The translations under genes were made by a program, and so were the position numbers. Positions 36,433 through 46,492 of a stretch of 64,000 nucleotides of DNA are shown piece by piece. How positions within the stretch are numbered: the stretch's first letter is position 1; each line of letters begins with the position of its first letter. This stretch comes from Eubacterium oxidoreducens (lineage in GTDB: Bacteria; Bacillota; Clostridia; Lachnospirales; Lachnospiraceae): positions 40,532-104,531 of the forward strand of contig NZ_FMXR01000014.1 of assembly GCF_900104415.1 (NCBI RefSeq), read 5' to 3'. Under the pieces are notes generated by a model that was not told the origin of the DNA, did no database searches, and was given only the letters and a program-made list of their open reading frames with translations.

Positions 36433-37713
36433 CTATAATGCAGCAAATCCATTTTCAAGATCTGCAATAATATCCTCAATATGTTCTGTTCCAATAGATA
36501 AACGGATTGTATTATCCTTAATTCCCTGATCTAATAATTCTTCCTTAGAAAGCTGTGAATGTGTCGTAGATGCCGGATGAATCACAAGACTCTTAACATC
36601 TGCAACATTGGCAAGAAGTGAGAAAATCTTTAAATTGTCAATGAACTTCCATGCTTCTTCCTTTCCTCCCTTGATTTCAAAGGTAAAGATAGACGCTCCT
36701 CCATTCGGGAAATATCTCTCATAGACAGCATGATCTGGATGGTCTGCAAGCGATGGATGATTCACCTTTTCCACCAGCGGATGATTCTGTAAATAAGAAA
36801 CTACTTTCTTCGTATTTTCTGCATGTCTGTCTAAACGAAGTGACAGTGTCTCCACGCCCTGAAGTAATAAAAATGCATTAAATGGAGAGATGGTTGCTCC
36901 GGTATCTCTTAATAAAATTGCTCTTATATAGGTAACAAATGCAGCCGGGCCAACTGCGTCATAAAAGGAAATTCCATGGTAACTTGGATTAGGATCGGCA
37001 ATATTTGCATACTTGCCGCTTTCTTTCCAATTAAACTTACCGGACTCTACAATAACTCCGCCAAGTGTTGTCCCATGTCCTCCAATAAACTTTGTTGCAG
37101 AATGAACAACAATGTCAGCTCCATGTTCAAACGGACGAATCCAATACGGTGTTCCAAATGTGTTATCCACTACAACCGGAAGTCCCTTTTGGTGTGCCAG
37201 TTGTGCAATTGCATCAATATCCGGAATATCACTATTCGGATTACCAAGTGTTTCTAAATAAATAGCTCTTGTATCTTCCTCAATTGCGTCTTCAATTTCC
37301 TTAAGATTATGCGCATCTACAAATGTTGTTCGAATTCCATATTGCGGAAGTGTATGTTCCAATAAATTATAGCTACCTCCGTAAATGGTTTTTTGTGCAA
37401 CAATGTGTCCGCCATTTGCCGCAAGTGCCTGAATCGTATAAGTAATAGCCGCCGATCCGGAAGCAAGTGCCAAGGCTGCGCTTCCGCCTTCTAAAGCAGC
37501 AAGTCTTTTCTCTAAAACATCCTGCGTCGAATTGGTAAGTCTTCCATATATATTGCCTGCATCTGCTAGTCCGAATCTATCTGCAGCATGCTGACTGTTA
37601 TGGAATACATAAGATGTTGTCTGGTAGATTGGAACTGCTCTTGAATCTGTTGCCGGGTCTGCCTGTTCTTGTCCAACGTGTAACTGTAATGTTTCAAATC
37701 TGTAATTGCTCAT
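36433..37713 (-). CDS. metY: O-acetylhomoserine sulfhydrylase, first copy
   Basis: A 426-residue Cys/Met-metabolism PLP enzyme. The PLP lysine lies in [30 protein letters not shown] and the insert [14 protein letters not shown] are typical of O-acetylhomoserine sulfhydrylase rather than cystathionine enzymes. It joins sulfide or methanethiol to O-acetylhomoserine, giving homocysteine or methionine. AAAGGAG precedes the ATG. It heads an operon with cysK. A perfect dyad at 37826-37846 lies in its upstream region and the LysR gene lies beyond. Confidence 0.9.
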   Translation of the reverse strand: MSNYRFETLQLHVGQEQADPATDSRAVPIYQTTSYVFHNSQHAADRFGLADAGNIYGRLTNSTQDVLEKRLAALEGGSAALALASGSAAITYTIQALAANGGHIVAQKTIYGGSYNLLEHTLPQYGIRTTFVDAHNLKEIEDAIEEDTRAIYLETLGNPNSDIPDIDAIAQLAHQKGLPVVVDNTFGTPYWIRPFEHGADIVVHSATKFIGGHGTTLGGVIVESGKFNWKESGKYANIADPNPSYHGISFYDAVGPAAFVTYIRAILLRDTGATISPFNAFLLLQGVETLSLRLDRHAENTKKVVSYLQNHPLVEKVNHPSLADHPDHAVYERYFPNGGASIFTFEIKGGKEEAWKFIDNLKIFSLLANVADVKSLVIHPASTTHSQLSKEELLDQGIKDNTIRLSIGTEHIEDIIADLENGFAAL

Positions 37714-37825
37714 ATTTCATTCTCCTTTTCATTTCTTATTTTTTTGATGTATGTTGTTGAATTTTTTGATGTTTATATCCTATCATTTTAGTATGATTTT
37801 GGATAATCCTTAACTTTTATCGTAT

Positions 37826-37846
37826 GTGATAAATTTTACTTATCAC
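37826..37846. promoter_or_regulatory. Perfect 7-7-7 dyad upstream of metY-cysK
   Basis: GTGATAA and TTATCAC are separated by 7 bases, giving a T-N11-A-type site of the kind LysR proteins bind. It lies about 113 bases before the sulfhydrylase gene, and a LysR gene is the next gene upstream. Control of metY-cysK by that regulator is inferred. Confidence 0.45.
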
Positions 37847-37886
37847 GGCAACTCACCAGCTAAAACCGGCAGTTAAAGCAAATGTC

Positions 37887-37915
37887 AAAAAAAAAAGAAT
37901 GCCACCTGGCATTCT
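37887..37915 (-). terminator. Intrinsic terminator downstream of the LysR gene
   Basis: AGAATGCCA pairs with TGGCATTCT around two bases, followed by ten T residues on the minus strand, just beyond repeat copy E. Confidence 0.85.
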
Positions 37916-37926
37916 TCTCCCGGTAA

Positions 37927-38056
37927 GTCAAGACTCGCTCGCGAGTCTTGCGCGCCGGATTCGGGTCTGCTTCAGCAGACAAATTCCTGTCCGAATCCGT
38001 GTGCATCCTCGCGGAGCGTTTAACTCAGTCGGAGCTTGTACTCCGACTGAGTTAAA
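37927..38056. repeat. Three-hairpin dispersed element, copy E
   Basis: A near-full copy lying 16 bases past the stop of the LysR gene and before its terminator. A plus-strand reading frame crosses it, as in several copies, but the frame is not kept in all copies and has no ribosome site. Confidence 0.9.
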
Positions 38057-38072
38057 TTACCTGTTCATCCTA

Positions 38073-38978
38073 TTATATTTCTTTGAATTTGAGGATTTCA
38101 TCAATATACTGTTTTCCATAAGAAGAGATATGTTCTTTATCTCTTAAGATATATCCAATGGTTAAAGGATCTTGCTCTTTTAACTTGATGGATACTAGTC
38201 CTTTTAACACCACATGGTCTCCTGAAAGCATTCCCGAACCGATCGAATATCCATGAAGATCTGCTATCAGCTCCATCGTTGTTGCTCTATCATCTGATTT
38301 AATCAGCTTCTTAAAATCGTAATCTGCCATCGCTTCTTCCGTAAGATAAAAGTTCGTATCATCACTTTGATCAAACGAAACACATGGATAATCCGAAAGC
38401 TCCTCTATAGAAATTTCCTCTCTTTGGGCAAACTCATGATCTTCCCATACGTAGATATAAGTCTCACATACCATAAGAGGTGTGAAGATTAAACCATATT
38501 CTCGAATCAGTTTTTTTAAAACAGCTTCATTCGAACTTGTAAATGATATGATTCCCACTTCGCTTTTCATGGAACGCACATCCTCAAGAACTTCTCTGGT
38601 CTTTGTTTCATGAATGGAAAACACGAACTTCTCCGGGTCGTATTTTTGAAGCACATTGGTAAAGGCTTTGATGGAAAAGTTAAAATGCTGTGTAGATACA
38701 GAAAACCGCTCTTTATCCAAATCCTTCGAAAAATATCGATCCTCTAAGATGGCATATTGCCCAATCACCTTCTTGGCATATGTAACAAACTCTCTACCTT
38801 CCTCCGTTATAGAAATTCCTTTATTGGATCTTTCAAATATCAAGATTCCAAGTTCTTCCTCAACCTCTTTAATGCTTGCCGACAATGCCGGCTGAGATAT
38901 GAAAAGCTTTGTTGCTGCTTCTCTAATAGAAGATGCCCCTGCAACTTCTAATATATATTTCATTTGTGATATATTCAT
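38073..38978 (-). CDS. LysR-family regulator of sulfur genes
   Basis: A 301-residue LysR protein: helix-turn-helix at residues 1-60 (LEVAGASSIREAATKLFISQ, then PALSASIKEVEEELGILIF) and an effector domain. It sits between two sulfhydrylase operons, as CysB/CysL-type regulators do, so sensing of a cysteine precursor is a reasonable inference. GAGGATAA precedes the ATG. Its promoter is a consensus TTGACA-17-TAATAT followed directly by a dyad operator also found before the cysteine leader at 53290, so the regulator is itself under sulfur control. Confidence 0.86.
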   Translation of the reverse strand: MNISQMKYILEVAGASSIREAATKLFISQPALSASIKEVEEELGILIFERSNKGISITEEGREFVTYAKKVIGQYAILEDRYFSKDLDKERFSVSTQHFNFSIKAFTNVLQKYDPEKFVFSIHETKTREVLEDVRSMKSEVGIISFTSSNEAVLKKLIREYGLIFTPLMVCETYIYVWEDHEFAQREEISIEELSDYPCVSFDQSDDTNFYLTEEAMADYDFKKLIKSDDRATTMELIADLHGYSIGSGMLSGDHVVLKGLVSIKLKEQDPLTIGYILRDKEHISSYGKQYIDEILKFKEI

Positions 38979-39013
38979 ATAGTTATCCTCATTTCTATGC
39001 GGCAGAAATTCAT

Positions 39014-39063
39014 ATTCCCACCAACTTTATAGGAATATTAGCATCTCCACACTTTTGTGTCAA
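39014..39063 (-). promoter_or_regulatory. Promoter and CymR-like operator of the LysR gene
   Basis: On the minus strand, TTGACA (39058-39063), a 17-base spacer and TAATAT (39035-39040) form a strong promoter; the -35 overlaps the stop of the ABC ATPase gene. One base after the -10 comes the operator CCTATAAAGTTGGTGGG within the palindrome ATTCC...GGAAT (39014-39036). The same promoter-operator order, with CCTACAAAGTTGGTAGG, lies at 53290-53315. A repressor of Rrf2/CymR type is suggested; no such gene is in the window. Confidence 0.6.
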
Positions 39064-39722
39064 TAGACACCCTTGACATCGTCTTTTTGATTTGACAAAT
39101 GAATGATACGGTCTGCATCGGCAAATTTATAATCATGTGTTGCTACAATAACACTGTTGTTCGCCGATACATAATCATAAAGTGTCTGTCTTACCAGATC
39201 TGCTGTCTTCTCATCTAGATTCGATGTCGGCTCATCCGCTATCAACACTTGTGGCCTTTTGCATAATACTCCGGCCAAAAGAACTCTTCTATATTCTCCT
39301 GCGGATATCCTAGCCGGTGTAGATTGCTTAATGTTAGCAATTCCAAGCTCTTCAAAGATTTCATCAATCCTGTCTGTTATATCCTTGCAAGCAGTATTAT
39401 TTAGCTTATAAGGATATAGAATATTGTCATACACACTCATCGATGGAATCAGACTTATCCCCTGCATCATATAACCGATTTTATGCTGTAACAGTGCAGT
39501 TCTCTCATGGCGTTTCATCTGTGTATAGATTTCACGTCCATCGATATAAACTGCTCCGCAATCCGGATGCAAACATCCTGTAATCACATTTAATAAGGTC
39601 GTCTTTCCAACCCCTGACTCCCCTTTTACCAGAGTGAAACTCTCCGGTTCTATCAGAAAAGAAAGATCTTCTATTCCACCGCTTTCATATCTCTTACTTA
39701 TATGATCTGCAACCAATCTCAC
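39060..39722 (-). CDS. ABC transporter ATPase (LolD/MacB type)
   Basis: A 220-residue ATPase with Walker A in VKGESGVGKTTLLNVITG, Q-loop MMQGISLIP, signature SAGEYRRVLLAGVLC and Walker B VLIADEPTSNLDE. It pairs with the FtsX-type permease upstream. The true start is a GTG at 39722 overlapping the permease stop as GTGA, with AAAGGAGG upstream; the longer in-frame ATG lies inside the permease gene and gives an unrelated N-terminus. Such ATPase/permease pairs move lipids, peptides or act in signalling. The substrate is unknown. Confidence 0.88.
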   Translation of the reverse strand: MRLVADHISKRYESGGIEDLSFLIEPESFTLVKGESGVGKTTLLNVITGCLHPDCGAVYIDGREIYTQMKRHERTALLQHKIGYMMQGISLIPSMSVYDNILYPYKLNNTACKDITDRIDEIFEELGIANIKQSTPARISAGEYRRVLLAGVLCKRPQVLIADEPTSNLDEKTADLVRQTLYDYVSANNSVIVATHDYKFADADRIIHLSNQKDDVKGVY

Positions 39723-40921
39723 CTTATATCCTCCTTTACAATCAGAGATATATCTAATCGTATCATCCGAATTAGCGAATACACTGCTGCCACAAAAAGC
39801 ACTGCCAGATTCACAAGGAAGCTCTTGATTATGATTTTCACCATTTCCCAAACTCCCGGTATTACAAAAGGCATTTCCAGATTCAACTTAAGCATCATTT
39901 CAAACGCGTATATCAAAAAGATTACCAAAGTATCAGCAATCACATGCGCCAACACAAGAACCAGCAGATATTCCCCCGCAAAAAAGAGCCAGACTTTCCA
40001 TGCAGCTACACCATTTGACAATAGATAGCCAATATGAGGCTTTCGAAAACTCATATAAATCGTAATCACCGCAAAGACACCGATTGCTGAGACTAGTACG
40101 AGTGCCAATTGAAATATATTCATCATCTTACTCATACTCTCAATCTTTTGAAACAGCGTCGATACCATCGTTGCTTTGCTATATGCATGAATACCATCAT
40201 CTTCATAATAATTCAGAATACTTTGCTTAATTTTCTCCGGCTCATATCCATCTTCCACTTCGATTAAAATCATAGATATTTGCTCCACACCATTCCTAGT
40301 CGGATATACGATACTGTATCCCTCCTGCGAAGCAATCTCCTGCGCCGCTTCAAATGAAATAAATGCACCGGTATCATAGCCCATGCCGGTCTCTTCAAGA
40401 ATTCCTATCACGGTAAATTCCACCCCAAAGAATTGCACTGTCTCTCCTTTTGAAAAGCCCGTAGCACTTCCCATTATAATTTCATTCTTCTTTGGGGTCG
40501 CAATCTCTTGCTTGCTAAGCCATTTACCAATTGTAAAGTCCGTATCCGGATCGTATGCTATCATCTGTATTCCTCCGGCCGAGCAACAGTCCGCCGAAAG
40601 TGTGGCAATATATCGCTGGGCGCTGATTTTGGAGATTCCATCCATCTGTGCAAGAGTTTCAAGCCAGGTTCGATCCATATCAACGGTAGCTGCCTCTCCT
40701 TCAAATAATGCGTTTTGCATATCTGTGCTATACGAAGACGGAACCACAATCACATCAGCCCCCAGACGGTTTTGTGTTTCTTGTACTCCTTGCAAAGAAC
40801 CATTTGTCACCAAGGCGCCGCCCACTATTACAAAAGTTGTACATAAAAACAGCAAAAACAAAATCGCCGCTGTAAATCTTTGTGTTCTTAAATCCTTAAG
40901 AGCCATCTTAATACTAGTCAT
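39719..40921 (-). CDS. FtsX/MacB-type ABC permease
   Basis: A 400-residue permease with one N-terminal membrane helix (FTAAILFLLFLCTTFVIVGG), an extracellular domain of about 220 residues containing a pair of adjacent cysteines (SADCCSAGG), and three C-terminal helices. This is the type VII ABC topology of MacB, FtsX and LolCE. The ATG at 40921 follows AGGAG. It overlaps the DUF4418 gene by 8 bases and its ATPase by 4, so the three are one unit. Confidence 0.85.
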   Translation of the reverse strand: MTSIKMALKDLRTQRFTAAILFLLFLCTTFVIVGGALVTNGSLQGVQETQNRLGADVIVVPSSYSTDMQNALFEGEAATVDMDRTWLETLAQMDGISKISAQRYIATLSADCCSAGGIQMIAYDPDTDFTIGKWLSKQEIATPKKNEIIMGSATGFSKGETVQFFGVEFTVIGILEETGMGYDTGAFISFEAAQEIASQEGYSIVYPTRNGVEQISMILIEVEDGYEPEKIKQSILNYYEDDGIHAYSKATMVSTLFQKIESMSKMMNIFQLALVLVSAIGVFAVITIYMSFRKPHIGYLLSNGVAAWKVWLFFAGEYLLVLVLAHVIADTLVIFLIYAFEMMLKLNLEMPFVIPGVWEMVKIIIKSFLVNLAVLFVAAVYSLIRMIRLDISLIVKEDIR

Positions 40922-41306
40922 GATTTCTCCTACTTGAAATAATACTGGCAAGAATATACAAAACTCCTACCACGATAACAATTGCTGATGCAATTTGCGT
41001 TGCCGGCACCGTACCCACAACGCATGCCATGGTCTTCATATCACAGTAACCAAAATATTGCGGAACTAATTCTCCGATGATTCCGGTTATGGTCGTTACA
41101 ATGCCTAACCATATATAGGCTTTATTTTCCTTTATCACAAACCCTGTAAGTCCATTTAATACAACAAAAACTCCTATTACTTGCACTGCTTTTGCCATGT
41201 ACGTGCAGGCTGCTCCATCCATATCACATGGTGCAAAAAAAGTTTGCGGTGCCACTACCAAAAAAATTCCTGCAATGATAACAATAATTCCCAATAATTT
41301 CTTCAT
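40914..41306 (-). CDS. DUF4418-family membrane protein
   Basis: A 130-residue protein with four membrane helices and conserved cysteines in the outer loops (FAPCDMDGAACTYMAKA; YCDMKTMACVVGTVPA). This fits DUF4418, a family found beside FtsX-type permease/ATPase pairs, as here. The paired cysteines facing outside might hold a metal or a disulfide. The start at 41306 has AAAGGA about 13 bases upstream, a wide gap, so the start is uncertain. It lies 28 bases after the second sulfhydrylase. Confidence 0.72.
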   Translation of the reverse strand: MKKLLGIIVIIAGIFLVVAPQTFFAPCDMDGAACTYMAKAVQVIGVFVVLNGLTGFVIKENKAYIWLGIVTTITGIIGELVPQYFGYCDMKTMACVVGTVPATQIASAIVIVVGVLYILASIISSRRNHD

Positions 41307-41334
41307 ATCTTTATAACATTTCCTTTCTTTCTGT

Positions 41335-42630
41335 CTATAACTGCTCAAATGCCTGTTTCAAATCCTCGATGAGGTCTTTTACATCCTCAAGTCCAATGGA
41401 AAGTCGTATTGTCTGTGTGTCAATATCTGCTGCCTGTAAGTCTTCCGGTGTAAGTTCACCATGTGTCGTTTGCGCCGGATTAATTATTAAGGACCTTGCA
41501 TCTCCAATATTGGCCTGAAGACTGAATATTTTCACCGAATCAAGTAATCGATGCACGGTGTCAAGATCTCCCTTTAATCCAAAAGAAAGAATTGCCGCCG
41601 CTCCTTTAGGTGCATACTTTTCCGCCAGCTTTTTATAAGGGCTACCTTGTGCCCATGGATGCTTCACCCATGCCACCTCATCTCTTGATTCCAAAAAAGA
41701 GATGATTTTTTTCGTGTTATCCAGCTGCTTATTTAAGCGTTCAGACAATGTCTCAATGCCAATCAGTGCCAGATATGCATTAAACGGACTTAACGCAGCT
41801 CCCATATAATTTAAATAAACAGCTCGAATACGCCCTGTAAATGGAATATCCACAAACAAATCAAGAAAACTTCTCGGTGTTCCATCAAGATCATTTAGAA
41901 AATAAGGTGTCTTAAAAAACTGCGGATACTTATCCTTATTCCAATTAAACTTACCATTTTCAACTACAATACCTGCCATCACATTGCCATGTCCCGTAAG
42001 TCCTTTTGTGGCAGAATATACAACTACGTCCGCCCCAAACTCAAATGGATTGATCAGATATGGTGTCGCCAATGTATTATCTACAATCAGAGGAATACCA
42101 TACTGATGGGCAACCTGTGCTATTTTCTCAATATCCAAAACCGTTGCATTCGGATTGGATACAGACTCGATATAAATACATTTTGTATCTTCCTTAATTG
42201 CTTCTTCATAAGCCTTGATATCATCCGGATCTGGCACTAAATCTACCTGTACTCCATATTCCTTAAAAATCTGTTCAAAGCTATCAAAAGATCCACCGTA
42301 CAGTCTTGGCGATGCCAAAATTCTGCCACTACCTCCTGTCACGTTTAAAAGTGAATACGAAACTGCTGCCATTCCACTCGCTACAGCCACCGCACCCGTC
42401 GCACCCGGATGCATCTTAACAATACGTTTTTCTAATATTTCAGTAGTCGGATTCGTTACCCTTGTGTACAACGAATCCGAGCTGTTAAATGAAAACAGTT
42501 CCAAACCTCGATTTATATTATCTAGTTCAAATGCAACTGTCTGATAGATTGGTACCGAAATTGCCCAATTATGTTCTGCCGGATTATATCCGGCATGAAT
42601 CTTTGCTGTATCAAATCTTTGTGCTTCCAT
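41335..42630 (-). CDS. metY: O-acetylhomoserine sulfhydrylase, second copy
   Basis: A 431-residue enzyme with the PLP lysine in DVVVYSATKGLTGHGNVMAG and the family start SVPIYQTVAFELDNINRGLE. It differs clearly from the copy at 36433, so the two are paralogues rather than a recent duplication. It follows the ABC importer ATPase by 9 bases with AGGAGGT before its ATG. Placed after the importer and nitrogenase-like genes, it is the obvious candidate to trap methanethiol or sulfide as methionine or homocysteine. Confidence 0.9.
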   Translation of the reverse strand: MEAQRFDTAKIHAGYNPAEHNWAISVPIYQTVAFELDNINRGLELFSFNSSDSLYTRVTNPTTEILEKRIVKMHPGATGAVAVASGMAAVSYSLLNVTGGSGRILASPRLYGGSFDSFEQIFKEYGVQVDLVPDPDDIKAYEEAIKEDTKCIYIESVSNPNATVLDIEKIAQVAHQYGIPLIVDNTLATPYLINPFEFGADVVVYSATKGLTGHGNVMAGIVVENGKFNWNKDKYPQFFKTPYFLNDLDGTPRSFLDLFVDIPFTGRIRAVYLNYMGAALSPFNAYLALIGIETLSERLNKQLDNTKKIISFLESRDEVAWVKHPWAQGSPYKKLAEKYAPKGAAAILSFGLKGDLDTVHRLLDSVKIFSLQANIGDARSLIINPAQTTHGELTPEDLQAADIDTQTIRLSIGLEDVKDLIEDLKQAFEQL

Positions 42631-42639
42631 ATATACCTC

Positions 42640-43419
42640 CTAAATCACATATTCCGGCAAGGCGTCTTCACTGGCCAGTGCAAATTTTTCCATTAATTTA
42701 TTTCTTATCGTTACAAATTCACTACCACTTCTATTTCGCGGATGTGCAATTTTTATATTCATAATCTCACTGATTTTACCCGGTCGAGGTGTCATAATAA
42801 TAATCTTGTCCGACAAATAAATTGCCTCATCAATATCATGTGTAACCAATAGCATCGTAATCTTATTTTTGTGTTTTATTTCCAACAATTTGTCTTGTAA
42901 ATTCGCTCTTGTAAAAGAATCCAAAGCTCCCATCGGCTCATCTAAAAGCAATATGTCCGGACTGTTTACCAACGCTCTTGCAATCGCCACTCGCTGTGCC
43001 ATACCACCGCTGATCTGATGCGGATAGACATCCTCAAATCCCGTTAGTCCGGTAAGTGTTATATACTCTTTTACCAATTGGTTCTTTTGTTTATATTGTC
43101 CGGATGCCTTTAATCCATATGCAATGTTTTGTTCTACAGTAAGCCATTCAAACAAACTTCCCTGTTGAAATACGTATCCAATCTGCTGGTTATTCTTACC
43201 AACCGCCTCCCCCCTTAGACGGATATTTCCTTTCTCAATTTGATCTAGACCCGCAATCATTCGAAGAAGAGTTGTCTTACCACAACCAGAGGCTCCAATA
43301 ATTGAGACGAATTCTCCCTCTTCAATTTTGAAATTAACATTTTTTAGTGCCAACGTCTCCTTATCCTCGTCCTTGTAAATGCGTTCCACATTCTCAACCT
43401 CTAAAATGGCATTCTTCAC
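42640..43419 (-). CDS. ABC importer ATPase, sulfonate/nitrate/taurine (SsuB/TauB) type
   Basis: A 259-residue ATPase: Walker A in SIIGASGCGKTTLLRMIAGL, signature ISGGMAQRVAIARALVNSP, Walker B LLLDEPMGALDSFTR, and the switch histidine MLLVTHDIDEAI. The sequence belongs to the SsuB/TauB/NrtD group. The start is a GTG at 43419 overlapping the permease stop (GTGA) with AAAGGGG upstream. It is the motor for the permease and lipoprotein encoded upstream. Confidence 0.93.
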   Translation of the reverse strand: MKNAILEVENVERIYKDEDKETLALKNVNFKIEEGEFVSIIGASGCGKTTLLRMIAGLDQIEKGNIRLRGEAVGKNNQQIGYVFQQGSLFEWLTVEQNIAYGLKASGQYKQKNQLVKEYITLTGLTGFEDVYPHQISGGMAQRVAIARALVNSPDILLLDEPMGALDSFTRANLQDKLLEIKHKNKITMLLVTHDIDEAIYLSDKIIIMTPRPGKISEIMNIKIAHPRNRSGSEFVTIRNKLMEKFALASEDALPEYVI

Positions 43420-44384
43420 TTAACCACCCCTTTCTGCCATCGCAATAATGAGTTTTGTAATTTATCTGTTCCCCATTTAATCAGGCTGAACATGATAGCC
43501 ATTACTACAATTGCTGCAAACACTTTGTAGTACGCACTCCATGCCTTAGATGCATTGATGTAATATCCCAGACCTCCGGGCTGTCCCATCATTTCTGCCA
43601 TAACCAGATTGGTAAATGAGAACGCTTCTGCCGTTATAATTCCGGTAAAAATCTGTGGCAAAGCATGCGGTATGGCAACGGTAAATATCTGTCGAAGTTT
43701 GCTCGCGCCCAGCATCTGTGCTGCCTCATACTGCACCTTGGGTGTTGACATGATTCCAAGTGCACTAAGAGATGTCACCGGAAACCATACACATATTACA
43801 AGTAGGAATACCGCTGCCTGAAATGAAGTTGGAAACAGGATCAGTGCAAATGGCATCCATACAACAGCCGGCAACACCCCGCATATATTAAGCACGGGTT
43901 CAACCCAATACGCTGCTTTTGCATAATAACCAATGAGTACACCTGTAACGATTCCAATCACGGCCCCTAAAATAAATCCCCATGCAAATAGTCTTACCGA
44001 ATACAATGTGTTCTCCCATATGGCACTTCCATCTTCCAAAAAGGCCTGTGCAATTCCTGCCGGTCCCGGGAAAAACGGTTGCGGCAGGAGCTGAAATTTG
44101 CTTCCGGCAATATCCCATGCTGCAAGTGCCAACCCTAGCGCCAATCTGCGAGAAGATTTCTTTTGGTATATCTTCTTCTTCGTTTTATTTTTTTGGGAAA
44201 CCATCCACAGAATCACCCAAAATATTGCCAGGCCAATTAAAAGTATTTTGTATAAATCGTTTCCACTTAATCTAATCGGACCGAGTGGATATTCTGTAAG
44301 ATTTTCCCCATCCACATAGGGCACAAATATTTGAATCAGTAATGCTGCAACTAGACCGGCAACCGATTTAATTAATCCTTTCAA
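43416..44384 (-). CDS. ABC importer permease, SsuC/TauC type
   Basis: A 322-residue permease. Two extra N-terminal helices (residues 5-25 and 43-63) precede the usual six-helix BPD_transp_1 domain, which contains WENTLYSVRLFAWGFILGAV and the coupling motif YEAAQMLGASKLRQIFTVAIP. The start is a TTG at 44384 with GGAGG 8 bases upstream. The N-terminal extension is unusual for SsuC-type permeases. Confidence 0.9.
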   Translation of the reverse strand: MKGLIKSVAGLVAALLIQIFVPYVDGENLTEYPLGPIRLSGNDLYKILLIGLAIFWVILWMVSQKNKTKKKIYQKKSSRRLALGLALAAWDIAGSKFQLLPQPFFPGPAGIAQAFLEDGSAIWENTLYSVRLFAWGFILGAVIGIVTGVLIGYYAKAAYWVEPVLNICGVLPAVVWMPFALILFPTSFQAAVFLLVICVWFPVTSLSALGIMSTPKVQYEAAQMLGASKLRQIFTVAIPHALPQIFTGIITAEAFSFTNLVMAEMMGQPGGLGYYINASKAWSAYYKVFAAIVVMAIMFSLIKWGTDKLQNSLLRWQKGVVK

Positions 44385-44425
44385 CGATATTCCTCCATTC
44401 CTTTTTAAATCTTTTTCCGGCGGAT

Positions 44426-45472
44426 TTAATAATCCACCTTTGTATAGAGACGATCAATGAGTTCGTCTGCCGGAGTACTAAGATATCCAATGTCATACAA
44501 TTGTTCTGCAAAAAATTGTACTTGTTCTTTGACATCTCTTTCACCGGACTCAAACTCCTCTAACGTTGGATACTGATAGGATTGAAGTAATTCCACCGCC
44601 ATATCAATATCATCTATTTCAGAATATCCCCCCTCTGAAATGATTTTCGCACTGCTTTCAGGATCATCATTAATATATTGCGATGCCTTATGAAGCGCCC
44701 TTAAAAGAGCTGCTATCTCTTCTGGATTCTCATCTAAGACCTTATTAGAAGCATAGATAAAGCAGCAATATTTGTCTGCAAATATATCATCCGTCCCAAT
44801 ATCCAAAAGTGCCTCTGCCTTTCCTGATGCAATCGCTTTTGCCCCTACCGGATCCCAGATTGCCGCAGCGTCAATTTCTCCACTATACAATGCTTCTAAC
44901 TGCAAATTACCATCACTATATGGCAGGAACGTTACCTGCGCATCATTACCATTTGCTTTTACTCCATTATTCTCAAGCCAAAGACTTGATACCTGATATG
45001 GTGTTCCTCCAATTTCATCTACACCAATCTTCGCACCAATCAAATCTTCTGCCGAATCGATGTCTGAACCTTTCGGTACCAGAATTTTGATACATCCATT
45101 GTGAAGTCCGTCCACAACGGTTACATCCACATCCTGTTCAATAGATTGAAAATACATATAATCACCATTTGTGATAGGAATGGTTCCATCGTTTAACCCG
45201 ATTTTTCTAGTCTCGGCATCTGCAGAAATCAGCTTTACATCCAGTCCTTCTTCTGCGAAATAACCATTTTCATAAGCAATATAAATCGGTGCTCCACAAA
45301 GTGCTCCATCTAATGCAGGTATCTGTACTTCACCATATTTATACTCCGTATCTTCAGATGATGCCTCACTGTCACTTGTAGCAGATGTATTGGCCGAACA
45401 TCCACTCAGCGCTATAATTCCGGTGATTGCCAATGCAATTACCCCTCTTTTTATTCTTATTTTCTTCTTCAT
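44426..45472 (-). CDS. Substrate-binding lipoprotein, SsuA/NMT1 family
   Basis: A 348-residue lipoprotein with signal peptide and lipobox LSGC (cysteine 25). The body is an NMT1/SsuA-like fold: GAPIYIAYENGYFAEEGLDV, KLISADAETRKIGLNDG, and LIGAKIGVDEIGGTPYQV. Relatives bind sulfonates, taurine, nitrate or thiamine precursors. The ligand here is unknown, but the neighbours point to an organosulfur compound. GGAGGG precedes the ATG. Repeat copy F separates it from the nitrogenase-like H gene. Confidence 0.9.
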   Translation of the reverse strand: MKKKIRIKRGVIALAITGIIALSGCSANTSATSDSEASSEDTEYKYGEVQIPALDGALCGAPIYIAYENGYFAEEGLDVKLISADAETRKIGLNDGTIPITNGDYMYFQSIEQDVDVTVVDGLHNGCIKILVPKGSDIDSAEDLIGAKIGVDEIGGTPYQVSSLWLENNGVKANGNDAQVTFLPYSDGNLQLEALYSGEIDAAAIWDPVGAKAIASGKAEALLDIGTDDIFADKYCCFIYASNKVLDENPEEIAALLRALHKASQYINDDPESSAKIISEGGYSEIDDIDMAVELLQSYQYPTLEEFESGERDVKEQVQFFAEQLYDIGYLSTPADELIDRLYTKVDY

Positions 45473-45492
45473 ATATTCCCTCCATCATATAG

Positions 45493-46478
<986 letters not shown>

Positions 46479-46492
46479 TTATCCTCCTACCA

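Noticed and set aside
37714..37925. A SAM riboswitch upstream of the first metY gene
   Set aside because: The conserved core segments are not present; only a dyad and a terminator belonging to the LysR gene are seen.
37899..38147. Plus-strand ORFs through element copies E, F and G with the shared peptide SLASLARRIRVCFSRQIPVR
   Set aside because: The frame exists only because the element is conserved; it lacks a ribosome site, uses different flanks in each copy and is broken in others.
39723..39851. N-terminal extension of the ABC ATPase to the ATG at 39851
   Set aside because: It lies wholly inside the permease gene and has no ABC character; GTG at 39722 with AAAGGAGG and a GTGA overlap is the better start.
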